Both the position numbers and the translations under genes were made by a program. A DNA stretch of 64,000 nt from Methylosinus trichosporium OB3b (lineage in GTDB: Bacteria; Pseudomonadota; Alphaproteobacteria; Rhizobiales; Beijerinckiaceae), in assembly GCF_002752655.1 (NCBI RefSeq), contig NZ_CP023737.1, positions 3,806,001 to 3,870,000 of the forward strand, given 5' to 3'. Positions 48,273 through 56,545 of this stretch are shown piece after piece (position 1 is the first letter of the stretch; the number at the start of each line of letters is the position of its first letter). The notes beneath the pieces are model-generated. The model was not told the origin of the DNA. It did not search any database and saw only the letters and a list, made by a program, of their open reading frames with translations.

Positions 48273-50792
48273 ATGGCGGCGACAGCGCGGAGCAGGAATG
48301 CGCGTATGAGCTCGACGATTGCGGCGGCGGCGCTCGGCGCGCTCACCATCGGGACAGGCGATCCCGCCCCGGCGCAGGCGGCGATTCCGCCGGAGACGCC
48401 GCTCGCAATGTCACGCCTCTACGCCATTCCGGCCGGCTCGCTCGGCGCGGCGCTCAACAGCTTCGCCGATAAGAGCGGGCTGCATATTCTCTATGACGCG
48501 CGCGTCACGCGGAGCATGAGATCGATCGGCCTGCGCGGCTCCTTTTCCGTGAAGAGCGGCCTCGACCGCCTGCTCGACGGCACAGGCCTCTCCTATCGCT
48601 TCTCCGACGATGGCGAGAGCGTCTCGATTATGCTGGCGCAGAACGACATGATGCGCAACGACGCGAGCGGCGCGGAGACGCTGCCGGCGATCGATGTGGG
48701 CGCCGCCTCAGGCGAGACGCGAGAAGGGCGTCGCGGCGGCGCGCCGCAGGGGCCGGGCGATCGGCATACGGGCTACAACGCCGTCAGCGCGCCGACGACG
48801 CTGAAGATGGACACGCCGCTCTTGAAGACGCCGCTGACCGTCGAGGTGGTGACGCGGCAGACGATGGACGATCAGCAGGCGATCAGCGTCGGCGACGCGC
48901 TCCTCACCAATGTCAGCGGCGTGACGTCGACCGCGAATGTCCTCGAAGTGTTCAAAATTCGCGGCTTCTCGAACCCCGTCGGCAACATCTTCAAAAACGG
49001 TCTGATGGAATATCGGATCCGCACGCTCGACACGACCAATCTGCAGACGGTCGAGGTGCTCAAGGGGCCGGCGTCGCTGTTGTTCGGCAGAGGCGAGCCC
49101 GGCGGCATCGTCAATCTCGTGGTCAAACGGCCGCTCGATACGCCATATTATTCGATCCAGCAACAAGTGAAATCTTTCAGTGGAACGCGAACGACGATCG
49201 ACGCGACGGGTCCGCTGACGAAGGACAAATCCATCTTGTACCGCGTCAATGCCGAGTACTACAGCAACGGCTCCTATCGCGATTACGTCTCGGATCGGAA
49301 CCTGTTCATCGCGCCGACGCTCACCTTTCACCCGATCGAGCAATTTCGGATGAATGTCGATTTCGAATATCAAAACAGGACCTGGGTGGATGACTATCCG
49401 GTGCTCCCGGCAGTCGGCGGAAGTCCCGCCTCGATCCCGATCAGCCGATATCTGTCGTCGGCTTCCCTCATGACGGCGTATCCTGATCATTCCGACAGGA
49501 AGCGCATCGCCTATGATTGGACTTACGAATTTCTGCCCGGCTGGAGCCTGACCAATCGGTTGAGCTACACCAGCATCGCCACCCGCAACGAAAATATCGT
49601 TCCATTCAGCTTCAATCCGACGACTGGCGTGCTCGGTCGCTTGGCCCTTTTTATCCCTGGAACGACGGATCGGACGTTTGCGACCAATCTCGACCTCAAA
49701 GGAAAATTTTCGACCGGTTTCATCGATCATTCGATATTGATCGGCCTCGACGCATTCAAGAACTATATTCCGCTCTACCTCTCCTATCAGCCGTTTCTCA
49801 GCTCGATCAACATCAATGCTCCGAACTCTTGGCAGGTAGAAAATCCTTACAGCAATCCGGTGTTCGGAAAATCGGCGCAAAAATGGACAGGAGTTTACGG
49901 TCAGGACATGATCTCCTTGCTCGACGACACCGTTCATATCCTGCTCGGCGGACGATATGATTGGGCGGAGTCGAGCGCCAATAAGAATTTCAGCTCCTAT
50001 CTCAATGCGCTCTCGAGCTATGTGACGACCTACAACACCGCCTTCAGCCCTCGCGTCGGCGCCGTCTATCAGCCGCTGCCATGGCTGTCTCTCTACGGCA
50101 GCTATACGCGGTCGTTCGGCGTCGGCAATTCGTCGTCGACGGGACTCCCGCTGGATCCGCAGCGCGGAGAACTCTACGAAGCCGGCGTCAAGGCGGAGCT
50201 GCTCGACAGGCGCCTCAGTCTGACAATGGCTTATTTCGACATCTTCAAGACCAATATTCCCTATGCGGATCCAACCAATGCGAGGAACACGCTGCTGATC
50301 GGCAAAGCCCGCAGCCAGGGCTTCGAATTCGATCTGACCGGCCGCATCGACGATAATTGGAGCGTCATCGCCAATTATACGCATGACGACGTGCGCACGG
50401 TTCAAGGCGCGTTGAGCTATAATCCGGCGACGTTGATCACCACCCAGCTCGCGATTTCCGGCTCCAAGCTGCCGGCGTCCCCACGCAACTACGGCAATCT
50501 CTGGGTGAAATATGATGCGGTCGGCGAAATTCAGGGATTGAGCCTCGGCGCCGGCGTTTCCGTCTACGAGAGCTCGTTCGGCGACAATGCGAACTCCTAC
50601 GTCCTTCCCGCATACGCGCTCGTCAACGGCATGATCGCCTATCGGACGAACATAGAGGGCTACACCGTCACCGGCCAATTGAACGTCAAGAATCTCGGCG
50701 GCGCGACCTATTATCCGACATCGACGGACCGATACACGATTCAAACTGGAACGCCGCGCACGTTTCTCGGATCGCTGCGGCTGGAGTTCTGA
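48273..50792 (+). CDS. TonB-dependent receptor of transducer type (FecA/MbnT-like), copy B
   Basis: An 839-residue outer-membrane receptor starting at ATG 48273 after GAAGGGG. It has an N-terminal STN signalling domain (LYAIPAGSLGAALNSFADKS), a plug (TPLLKTPLTVEVVTRQTMDDQQ, VLKGPASLLFGRGEPGGIVNLVVKRP) and a barrel ending GSLRLEF. The overall plan and many blocks match the copy A receptor, but the sequence has diverged strongly across the barrel and loops, while the downstream mbnPH is almost identical. This suggests the two systems recognise different ligands but share an identical last step. Confidence 0.88.
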   Translation: MAATARSRNARMSSTIAAAALGALTIGTGDPAPAQAAIPPETPLAMSRLYAIPAGSLGAALNSFADKSGLHILYDARVTRSMRSIGLRGSFSVKSGLDRLLDGTGLSYRFSDDGESVSIMLAQNDMMRNDASGAETLPAIDVGAASGETREGRRGGAPQGPGDRHTGYNAVSAPTTLKMDTPLLKTPLTVEVVTRQTMDDQQAISVGDALLTNVSGVTSTANVLEVFKIRGFSNPVGNIFKNGLMEYRIRTLDTTNLQTVEVLKGPASLLFGRGEPGGIVNLVVKRPLDTPYYSIQQQVKSFSGTRTTIDATGPLTKDKSILYRVNAEYYSNGSYRDYVSDRNLFIAPTLTFHPIEQFRMNVDFEYQNRTWVDDYPVLPAVGGSPASIPISRYLSSASLMTAYPDHSDRKRIAYDWTYEFLPGWSLTNRLSYTSIATRNENIVPFSFNPTTGVLGRLALFIPGTTDRTFATNLDLKGKFSTGFIDHSILIGLDAFKNYIPLYLSYQPFLSSININAPNSWQVENPYSNPVFGKSAQKWTGVYGQDMISLLDDTVHILLGGRYDWAESSANKNFSSYLNALSSYVTTYNTAFSPRVGAVYQPLPWLSLYGSYTRSFGVGNSSSTGLPLDPQRGELYEAGVKAELLDRRLSLTMAYFDIFKTNIPYADPTNARNTLLIGKARSQGFEFDLTGRIDDNWSVIANYTHDDVRTVQGALSYNPATLITTQLAISGSKLPASPRNYGNLWVKYDAVGEIQGLSLGAGVSVYESSFGDNANSYVLPAYALVNGMIAYRTNIEGYTVTGQLNVKNLGGATYYPTSTDRYTIQTGTPRTFLGSLRLEF

Positions 50793-50944
50793 TTCATGAT
50801 AACGGAGAGGCGGGGCGCTCGCGCGACGAAGAAATCCGTCTCTGGATGTTCCGCTTTTGCGCCGTCCGCGTCAGTGGAGCGGGCGGCTCCGAAAGAACGA
50901 ACCGGCCGCGGCGCGGCGGCCGGGCATGGGAGGAGGATCGAAAG

Positions 50945-51925
50945 ATGCGGGCATTGCAGATGATCGGCGCCGTCACGGCTGCGGCCGGATGCGTCTTCGC
51001 CGTGATGGGGACGGCGCAGGCGGCCAGCGGCAAGACGCAGCCGGTCGCCATTTCCTTTGCTCTGATGGCGGGGGGCAAGGAGGTCGGCTGCGGCGCGCCG
51101 CTCGCCGATCTCGGCTCCGGCCATCTTTCCGGCAAGCTGCAGGAGGCGCGGCTCTATGTCCATGGCTTCGCGCTGATCGACGCCAAGGGCGAGCGCACGC
51201 CGATCGCTTTGACGCAGAACGAATGGCAATATGCCGATGTCGCGCTCATCGACTTCAAGGATGCGCGCGGCGGCAACGCCGCCTGCACGCCGGGCAATCC
51301 GGCCAAGAACAATGTCGTCACCGGCGTCGCGCCGCAGGGCGCCTATGTCGGGCTCGAATTCTCGGTCGGCGCGCCGGTCGAGAGCATGGTCGACGGCAAG
51401 AGCGTCTCGATCAACCATTCCAATGTCGAGACCGCGCCGGCGCCGCTCGACATTTCCGGAATGGCGTGGAACTGGCAGGCCGGACGCAGATTCGTCACGA
51501 TAGAAGTGATCCCGCCGGCGCCGGTCATCAAGCCCGACGGCTCGAAGTCACGCACCTGGATGGTGCATCTCGGCTCCACCGGCTGCAAGGGCAATCCGGC
51601 GAGCGGCGAGATCGTCTCCTGCGCGCGTGAGAATCGCTTTCCCGTCAGGCTCGATCGTTTCGACGCGAAGACGCAGCGCGTCGAGCTCGATCTGACGAAG
51701 CTGCTCGAAGGCAGCGACATCAGCGTCGACAGAGGCGGCGCGGTCGGCTGCATGGCGGCGTTGGACGATCCCGATTGTCCCCCGGTCTTCGCCGCTCTCG
51801 GCCTCAATCTCGGCGACAGCGCGCCGGGCGCGAATGACGCCGGCAGACCGACGCGGCCCGGCGTCTCGCCGATCTTCTCCGTCGGCGCCGCCGAGACGGC
51901 GAAAATCGCGGGCGCGAAGCAATGA
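50945..51925 (+). CDS. mbnP: MbnP-family copper-binding partner protein, copy B
   Basis: A 326-residue exported protein. ATG 50945 has a GAGGA site and gives a signal peptide (MRALQMIGAVTAAAGCVFAV) quite unlike copy A. From ASGKTQ on, it differs from copy A at only four residues (Gln for His66, His for Tyr73, Arg for His in the CAxENR motif, Pro for Ala in the CPxVF motif). The tryptophan pair in MAWNWQAG is kept. Its stop overlaps the ATG of mbnH. Confidence 0.88.
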   Translation: MRALQMIGAVTAAAGCVFAVMGTAQAASGKTQPVAISFALMAGGKEVGCGAPLADLGSGHLSGKLQEARLYVHGFALIDAKGERTPIALTQNEWQYADVALIDFKDARGGNAACTPGNPAKNNVVTGVAPQGAYVGLEFSVGAPVESMVDGKSVSINHSNVETAPAPLDISGMAWNWQAGRRFVTIEVIPPAPVIKPDGSKSRTWMVHLGSTGCKGNPASGEIVSCARENRFPVRLDRFDAKTQRVELDLTKLLEGSDISVDRGGAVGCMAALDDPDCPPVFAALGLNLGDSAPGANDAGRPTRPGVSPIFSVGAAETAKIAGAKQ

Positions 51926-53055
51926 CGCGCGCGCGCTTCCTCGTTCTCGTCGCGGCGCTCGCCGCGACGCCCGCGACAGCGGCGGAGTGGAGTTGGGATC
52001 TCCCCAAATATATTCCGCCGCCGCGCGTTCCCGCCGACAATGCGATGTCGGAGGAGAAGTTTCAGCTCGGCCGACGCCTGTTCTACGACAAGCGCCTCTC
52101 CGGCAATCAGACGATCGCTTGCGCCTCCTGCCATTTGCAGGAGCGCGCCTTCACCGATGGGCGCATCGTCTCGGTCGGCTCGACCGGCGAGAAGACGCCG
52201 CGCAATGCGCCGTCGATCGCTTATTCCGGCTGGCATGGCACGCTCACCTGGGCCAATCCGGCGCTGGTGACGCTGGAGCGGCAGATGCTCAATCCGCTGT
52301 TCGGCGATAGTCCGATCGAGATGGGCGCGAGCGACGCCAATAAGGCGGAGATCGTCGCGCGCTTTCGCGCCGACGCCGATTATCGCCAATGGTTCGCCGC
52401 GGCCTTTCCCGAAAGCAAAGATCCCATTTCCTTCGCGACGATCATCGCGGCGATCTCGGCGTTCCAGCGCGGCGTCTATTCCTTCGACAGCCGCTATGAT
52501 CATTATCTGCAGGGCGAGGCGCAGCTCACCGAGGCCGAGCAGCGCGGGCATGATCTTTATTTCGGCGAGAAGGCGGAATGTCATCACTGCCATGGCAGCG
52601 TCGGTCTCGACGATCAATTCGTGCATGCGAGGACGCGCGAGCCGGAGCTGCCGTTCCACAACACCGGGCTCTACGACATCGATGGAAAGGGCGCTTATCC
52701 CGCGCCCAATCACGGGCTCTTCGACATCACCGGCGATCCGGACGACATGGGCAAGTTCCGCGCGCCGAGCCTGCGCAACATCGCGCTGACCGCGCCCTAT
52801 ATGCATGACGGCAGCGTGGCGACGCTTCAAGAGGTGATCGACATTTATTCCGAAGGCGGACGCAACATAGCGAGCGGGCCGCATGCGGGCGACGGCCGCG
52901 CCAGCGCGCTGAAGAGCGGGCTGATCGTGAGGATCGATCTGACGCCGCAGGAGAAGGCCGATCTCCTCGCCTTTCTGAACACGCTGACCGACGAGCGCGT
53001 CGTCGCCTCGCCGCGCTTCTCCGACCCGTGGAAGACGCCGACCGCGGCGAAATAG
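51922..53055 (+). CDS. mbnH: MbnH-family diheme cytochrome c peroxidase-like enzyme, copy B
   Basis: A 377-residue protein, same layout as copy A: signal peptide, CASCH (67-71) and CHHCH (220-224). It differs from copy A at five positions (129-130 and 165-167). It is the last gene of the rightward cassette and would oxidise its MbnP partner. The near identity extends past the stop codon into the REP-like hairpin. Confidence 0.88.
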   Translation: MTRARFLVLVAALAATPATAAEWSWDLPKYIPPPRVPADNAMSEEKFQLGRRLFYDKRLSGNQTIACASCHLQERAFTDGRIVSVGSTGEKTPRNAPSIAYSGWHGTLTWANPALVTLERQMLNPLFGDSPIEMGASDANKAEIVARFRADADYRQWFAAAFPESKDPISFATIIAAISAFQRGVYSFDSRYDHYLQGEAQLTEAEQRGHDLYFGEKAECHHCHGSVGLDDQFVHARTREPELPFHNTGLYDIDGKGAYPAPNHGLFDITGDPDDMGKFRAPSLRNIALTAPYMHDGSVATLQEVIDIYSEGGRNIASGPHAGDGRASALKSGLIVRIDLTPQEKADLLAFLNTLTDERVVASPRFSDPWKTPTAAK

Positions 53056-53092
53056 GGCGCGCCGCGCGAGCCCGCCCGGGCCCTCCACCTCA

Positions 53093-53126
53093 CCTCTCCC
53101 CGCACGCGACCGCACGCGGGGAGAGG
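53093..53126. repeat. REP-like hairpin with 9-bp duplication
   Basis: Arms CTCTCCC and GGGGAGAGG enclose CCGCACGCG twice, at 53100-53108 and 53110-53118, with one A between. The matching hairpin downstream of copy A mbnH has CCCCGC..GCGGGG with no duplication, so the extra 10 bases were added here or lost there. Confidence 0.75.
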
Positions 53127-53239
53127 AGGCGGCGGGCGCCGTGGTCTTTATCCGACCGCTCGTGAGGGGGCCGGGAGAGCTCGATTCGGCCGCCGAGGCG
53201 CCCTTCGCCGAATCGCGCCCTTGGGCTAAAACCCTCCCC

Positions 53240-55060
53240 ATGCGCATCCGCCGTCTCGATCCCATTCTCGTCGACCGTATCGCCGCCGGCGAGGTGATCG
53301 AGCGGCCGGCCTCGGCCGTCAAGGAACTCGTCGAGAATGCGCTCGACGCTGGCGCGACGCGCGTCGACGTCGCCATAGAGGCGGGCGGGCGCCGGCTCAT
53401 TCGCGTCGTCGACGACGGCTTCGGCATGAACCTCGAGGATGTCGCGCTCGCCGTCGAGCGTCACGCCACCTCGAAAATTCCCGACGGCGATCTCACCGCG
53501 ATCGCCACGCTCGGCTTTCGCGGCGAGGCTCTGCCCTCCATCGCCGCCGTCGCCGACCTCGCCATCGATACGCGCGCCCGCGGCGCCGAAATGGGCGCGC
53601 ATATTCGCGTCGAGGCCGGCGCGCGGCGGGCGCTGCGCGCCGGCGACTGGCCGAAGGGCACGCGGGTCGAGGCGCGCGATCTGTTCGCCGCGACGCCGGC
53701 GCGGCTCAAATTCCTGAAGTCCGAGCGCGCCGAGACGGCGGCGGTCGCCGATGTGGTGAAGCGCCTCTCCATCGCCCATCCGGCCGTGCGCTTCGGTTTC
53801 AGCGCCGATATCGGCCAGAGCTTCGATCATCCGGCTTGCGGCGAGACCAAGGAGGGGCTGGCGCGGCGCCTCGCCCAGGCGCTCGGCGAGGCGTTCGCCG
53901 CCAATGCGATTGTCGTCGACGCCGAGCGCGCCGGCGTGCGCCTCACCGGGCTCGCCGGCCTGCCGACCTTTCATCGCGCCAATGCGCAGATGCAATTCGT
54001 CTATGTGAACGGCCGCCCGGTGCGCGACAAATTATTCGCCGGCGCCGTGCGCGCCGCCTATCTCGATTTTCTCTCGCACGACCGCCATCCGGCGCTGGCT
54101 CTGTTCATCGACTGCGATCCGCGCAGCGTCGACGTCAATGTCCATCCGGCCAAGGCGGAGGTGCGCTTCGCCGATCCCGGCCTCGTGCGCGGCCTCGTCG
54201 TCGGCGCGCTGAAGGAGGCGCTGGCCTCGGCGCTCCATCGCAGCGCCGACACGCCGGCGCGCGAAGCTCTGGCGCTGCTCGCGCGGAGCCGCGCCGCGCC
54301 GCCGTGGCGCGGCGGCGGCGCGATGCGGCCGCTCGATTGGGACCCGCGTCGCTCGCCGGCTGCGCCCGCGGGCTTCGCCGAGCCGGCGCAGGCCGGCTTC
54401 GACCAGACAGGTTTCGATTTGGGCCCGCCCGCCGCCGACGCCCGGCCCGCCGCCGCGCCCTCGGCGCCTGCCGATGCCGAGGCTCCGCTCGGCGCGGCGC
54501 GGGCGCAGATTCACGAGACCTATATCGTCGCCCAGACGCGCGACGGACTCGTCATCGTCGACCAGCACGCCGCCCATGAACGGCTCGTCTATGAGCGGCT
54601 GAAGGCCGAGCGCGCGGCGCAGGGCGTCGCCCGCCAGCTGCTGCTGGTCCCGCGCGTCGTCGAGCTCGACGGCGCGCGGCTCGACGCTCTGCTCGCGTCG
54701 CTCTCCGAGCTTGCGGAGCTCGGCCTCGTGCTAGAGCCTTTCGGCCCGGGCGCGGTGCTGGCGCGCGAGGTTCCGGCCGCGCTCGGCGACGCCGAAGTGG
54801 AGCGGCTGATCGAGGATGTCGCCGATCTCATCTGCGAGGCAGGGGATGCGCGCGGGCTGACGCAGCGGCTCGACGCGGTGCTGGCGCGCGCCGCCTGCCA
54901 TCATTCGGTGCGCGCCGGGCGGCGGCTCGGGGCGCAGGAGATGAATGCGCTGCTGCGCGAGATGGAGCGCACGCCGGGCGCCGGACAATGCAACCACGGC
55001 CGGCCGACCTATGTGGAGCTCAAGCTCGCCGATATAGAGAAGCTGTTCGGCCGCGGCTGA
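53240..55060 (+). CDS. mutL: DNA mismatch repair protein MutL
   Basis: A 606-residue GHKL ATPase. ATG 53240 (MRIRRLDPILVDRIAAGEVIERPASAVKELVENALDAG-type opening) is chosen over an upstream frame. Blocks DDGFGMNLEDVALAVERHATSKI and GFRGEALPSIAAVADL are the ATP-lid and hinge motifs. VYVNGRPVRDK and SVDVNVHPAKAEVRFADP are also MutL hallmarks. A Pro/Ala-rich linker (about 355-420) joins the C-terminal dimer domain. It links MutS mismatch recognition to downstream repair. Confidence 0.96.
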   Translation: MRIRRLDPILVDRIAAGEVIERPASAVKELVENALDAGATRVDVAIEAGGRRLIRVVDDGFGMNLEDVALAVERHATSKIPDGDLTAIATLGFRGEALPSIAAVADLAIDTRARGAEMGAHIRVEAGARRALRAGDWPKGTRVEARDLFAATPARLKFLKSERAETAAVADVVKRLSIAHPAVRFGFSADIGQSFDHPACGETKEGLARRLAQALGEAFAANAIVVDAERAGVRLTGLAGLPTFHRANAQMQFVYVNGRPVRDKLFAGAVRAAYLDFLSHDRHPALALFIDCDPRSVDVNVHPAKAEVRFADPGLVRGLVVGALKEALASALHRSADTPAREALALLARSRAAPPWRGGGAMRPLDWDPRRSPAAPAGFAEPAQAGFDQTGFDLGPPAADARPAAAPSAPADAEAPLGAARAQIHETYIVAQTRDGLVIVDQHAAHERLVYERLKAERAAQGVARQLLLVPRVVELDGARLDALLASLSELAELGLVLEPFGPGAVLAREVPAALGDAEVERLIEDVADLICEAGDARGLTQRLDAVLARAACHHSVRAGRRLGAQEMNALLREMERTPGAGQCNHGRPTYVELKLADIEKLFGRG

Positions 55061-55172
55061 GGCCTGCCGCGGGAATTTACCCAATAGCAAAAGATCGCGC
55101 GGCGCGCTTTGATTTCGAGCGGGCCTCATGGCATTGTCAGGGCGAGGGCGCGCGCCCATTTCATCCCGACCT

Positions 55173-55277
55173 CTAGAGCGCTATCCGATCCGATCGCATC
55201 CGATAGCGCTCTCGAGTTCTTTCGTCGGAGCGAATTCTGATCGATCGAACGACCCCGTTCGATCGGAAAGCGCCTCT
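55173..55277. repeat. Twin-hairpin dispersed repeat, copy 3 (inverted)
   Basis: The same two hairpins in the opposite order and orientation to copies 1 and 2. The first here is a long palindrome (GAGCGCTATC ... GATAGCGCTC) with one central mismatch; the second holds TCGATCGAACG and CGTTCGATCG. It lies between mutL and a coiled-coil membrane protein. Confidence 0.8.
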
Positions 55278-55315
55278 AGAAGAGTTCTCGTCCGAGTTGT
55301 CCGAAGGAACGCCAA

Positions 55316-56365
55316 GTGATCGAACAGGCGATGTATTTCGCGCTCGGGTGTCTCGCGGCCGGGCTGTTCACCCTGATGATTCTACCGGCTTTCTGGCGGC
55401 GCGCCATGCGCCTGTCGCTGCGCCGGCTCGATCTTTTGACTCCGCTCTCGCTCGAGAAAATGGCGGCCGAGCGCGATTTGCTGCGCGCCGAATTCGCGGC
55501 GCGCTACCGCGGGCTCGAGCAGAAGATGGAGGCGGTCCGCTCCGGCAAGGCCGCCGATATGCTGGCGATCGGCGAGGGCGTGGCGCGCATCGCCGATCTC
55601 GACGACAGGCTCGCCGAGGCGACGGCGCGCGGCGACCTCTACGAGAAGAGGTTCGAGGAGACCAAGGGATTTCTCGAGGAGCGCACCGATCTGTTGCGCG
55701 CGACCGAATCCGCGCTGCACGACATGACCGACCGCGTCGAGCAGCTGATCGGCAATCTGCGCAATGTCGAGACCGATCGCGAGCAGCTCGGGCGCTTGAC
55801 CGAGCTGCATCGTAGCCAAGTGGCGACGCATGAGTCGAGCATCGCCGGCCTGCATGTGCAGAACGCCGAGATGCGCCAGCGGCTCGACGCGCTGCAGGAC
55901 GAGCTGGCGCGGGCCCTCGCCGAGGCGCATCGGCTCGGCGAGGTCGACGCCGTGCTGGCGCAGACGACGCGCGAGCTCGACATCGCCATTGTCGAGAACG
56001 CCGATCTGCAGCGCAAGCTCGGCGAGACGGCGACGCGGCTGCAGGCGCTGGAGCGCAGCGCGACGATCGAGATCGAGACGTTGCAATCGTCGCTGCGCGT
56101 CGCCCGCGCCGAGGAGCGCGACCATGCGGAGCGTCTCGAGGCCGCGCGCTCCGATAATGCGCTGCTGCAGGGGGCGGTGGACGCGCTGCGCCGCGAGCAC
56201 GCGCATTTGCGCGAGAACGCCGGCCATGTCGCGCCGGGGGAGGGCGAGCACGAGGTGCTGGCGCTGCGTCAGGCGATCATCGACCTCGGCGCCAGAATGG
56301 CGGAAATGTCGGCGACGCCGCCGAGCGCCAACTCCAACGAGGCCGCGCAGTCGAAGCGCGCTTGA
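55316..56365 (+). CDS. Membrane-anchored coiled-coil protein
   Basis: A 349-residue protein starting at GTG 55316 about nine bases after GAAGGA. One N-terminal membrane helix (MYFALGCLAAGLFTLMILPAF) is followed by a long coiled coil from about 50 to 325, rich in Leu, Glu, Ala and Arg with heptad spacing. The tail is Ser/Pro/Ala-rich. Similar proteins are kept across Rhizobiales but have no agreed function. It may organise something at the inner membrane. Confidence 0.65.
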   Translation: MIEQAMYFALGCLAAGLFTLMILPAFWRRAMRLSLRRLDLLTPLSLEKMAAERDLLRAEFAARYRGLEQKMEAVRSGKAADMLAIGEGVARIADLDDRLAEATARGDLYEKRFEETKGFLEERTDLLRATESALHDMTDRVEQLIGNLRNVETDREQLGRLTELHRSQVATHESSIAGLHVQNAEMRQRLDALQDELARALAEAHRLGEVDAVLAQTTRELDIAIVENADLQRKLGETATRLQALERSATIEIETLQSSLRVARAEERDHAERLEAARSDNALLQGAVDALRREHAHLRENAGHVAPGEGEHEVLALRQAIIDLGARMAEMSATPPSANSNEAAQSKRA

Positions 56366-56433
56366 ATTTTCAACGGCGCCGGCCATCCTCATTTCGGCGT
56401 CTCGATCTCGCAAACCCGCCAAGCCCCTCACCT

Positions 56434-56468
56434 CACCTCTCCCCGCGAACGACCGCGAACGGGGAGAG
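56434..56468. repeat. REP-like hairpin with 9-bp duplication (second case)
   Basis: CCTCTCCCC and GGGGAGAGG arms enclose CCGCGAACG twice, at 56443-56451 and 56453-56461, separated by one A. Same size and same place in the hairpin as the case at 53100-53118, with a different sequence. Confidence 0.75.
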
Positions 56469-56545
56469 GAGGCGGCGGGCGCCGTCGATTTCCATCGAGC
56501 GCGTCAAATTCCAGCGGCGCCGGCCGCCCCTCTCCCCGCTTGCGG

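Larger units (their letters stand above)
51019..53155. repeat. Large inverted repeat arm B (mature mbnP, mbnH and flank)
   Basis: The plus-strand partner of 30511-32636. The arms start at the same point, the codons for the first mature residues of MbnP, and end after the same REP-like hairpin and CGCCGTGGTCTT. The arms lie about 18.4 kb apart and face opposite ways, so recombination between them would invert the segment between. Confidence 0.85.

Noticed and set aside
48708..50744. Long minus-strand frame opposite the copy B receptor
   Set aside because: It is an antisense shadow; the plus-strand receptor has full plug and barrel motifs.
51343..53427. 694-residue minus-strand frame across mbnP and mbnH copy B
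   Set aside because: A mirrored frame also exists opposite copy A; both follow from the coding bias of mbnPH and have no domain.
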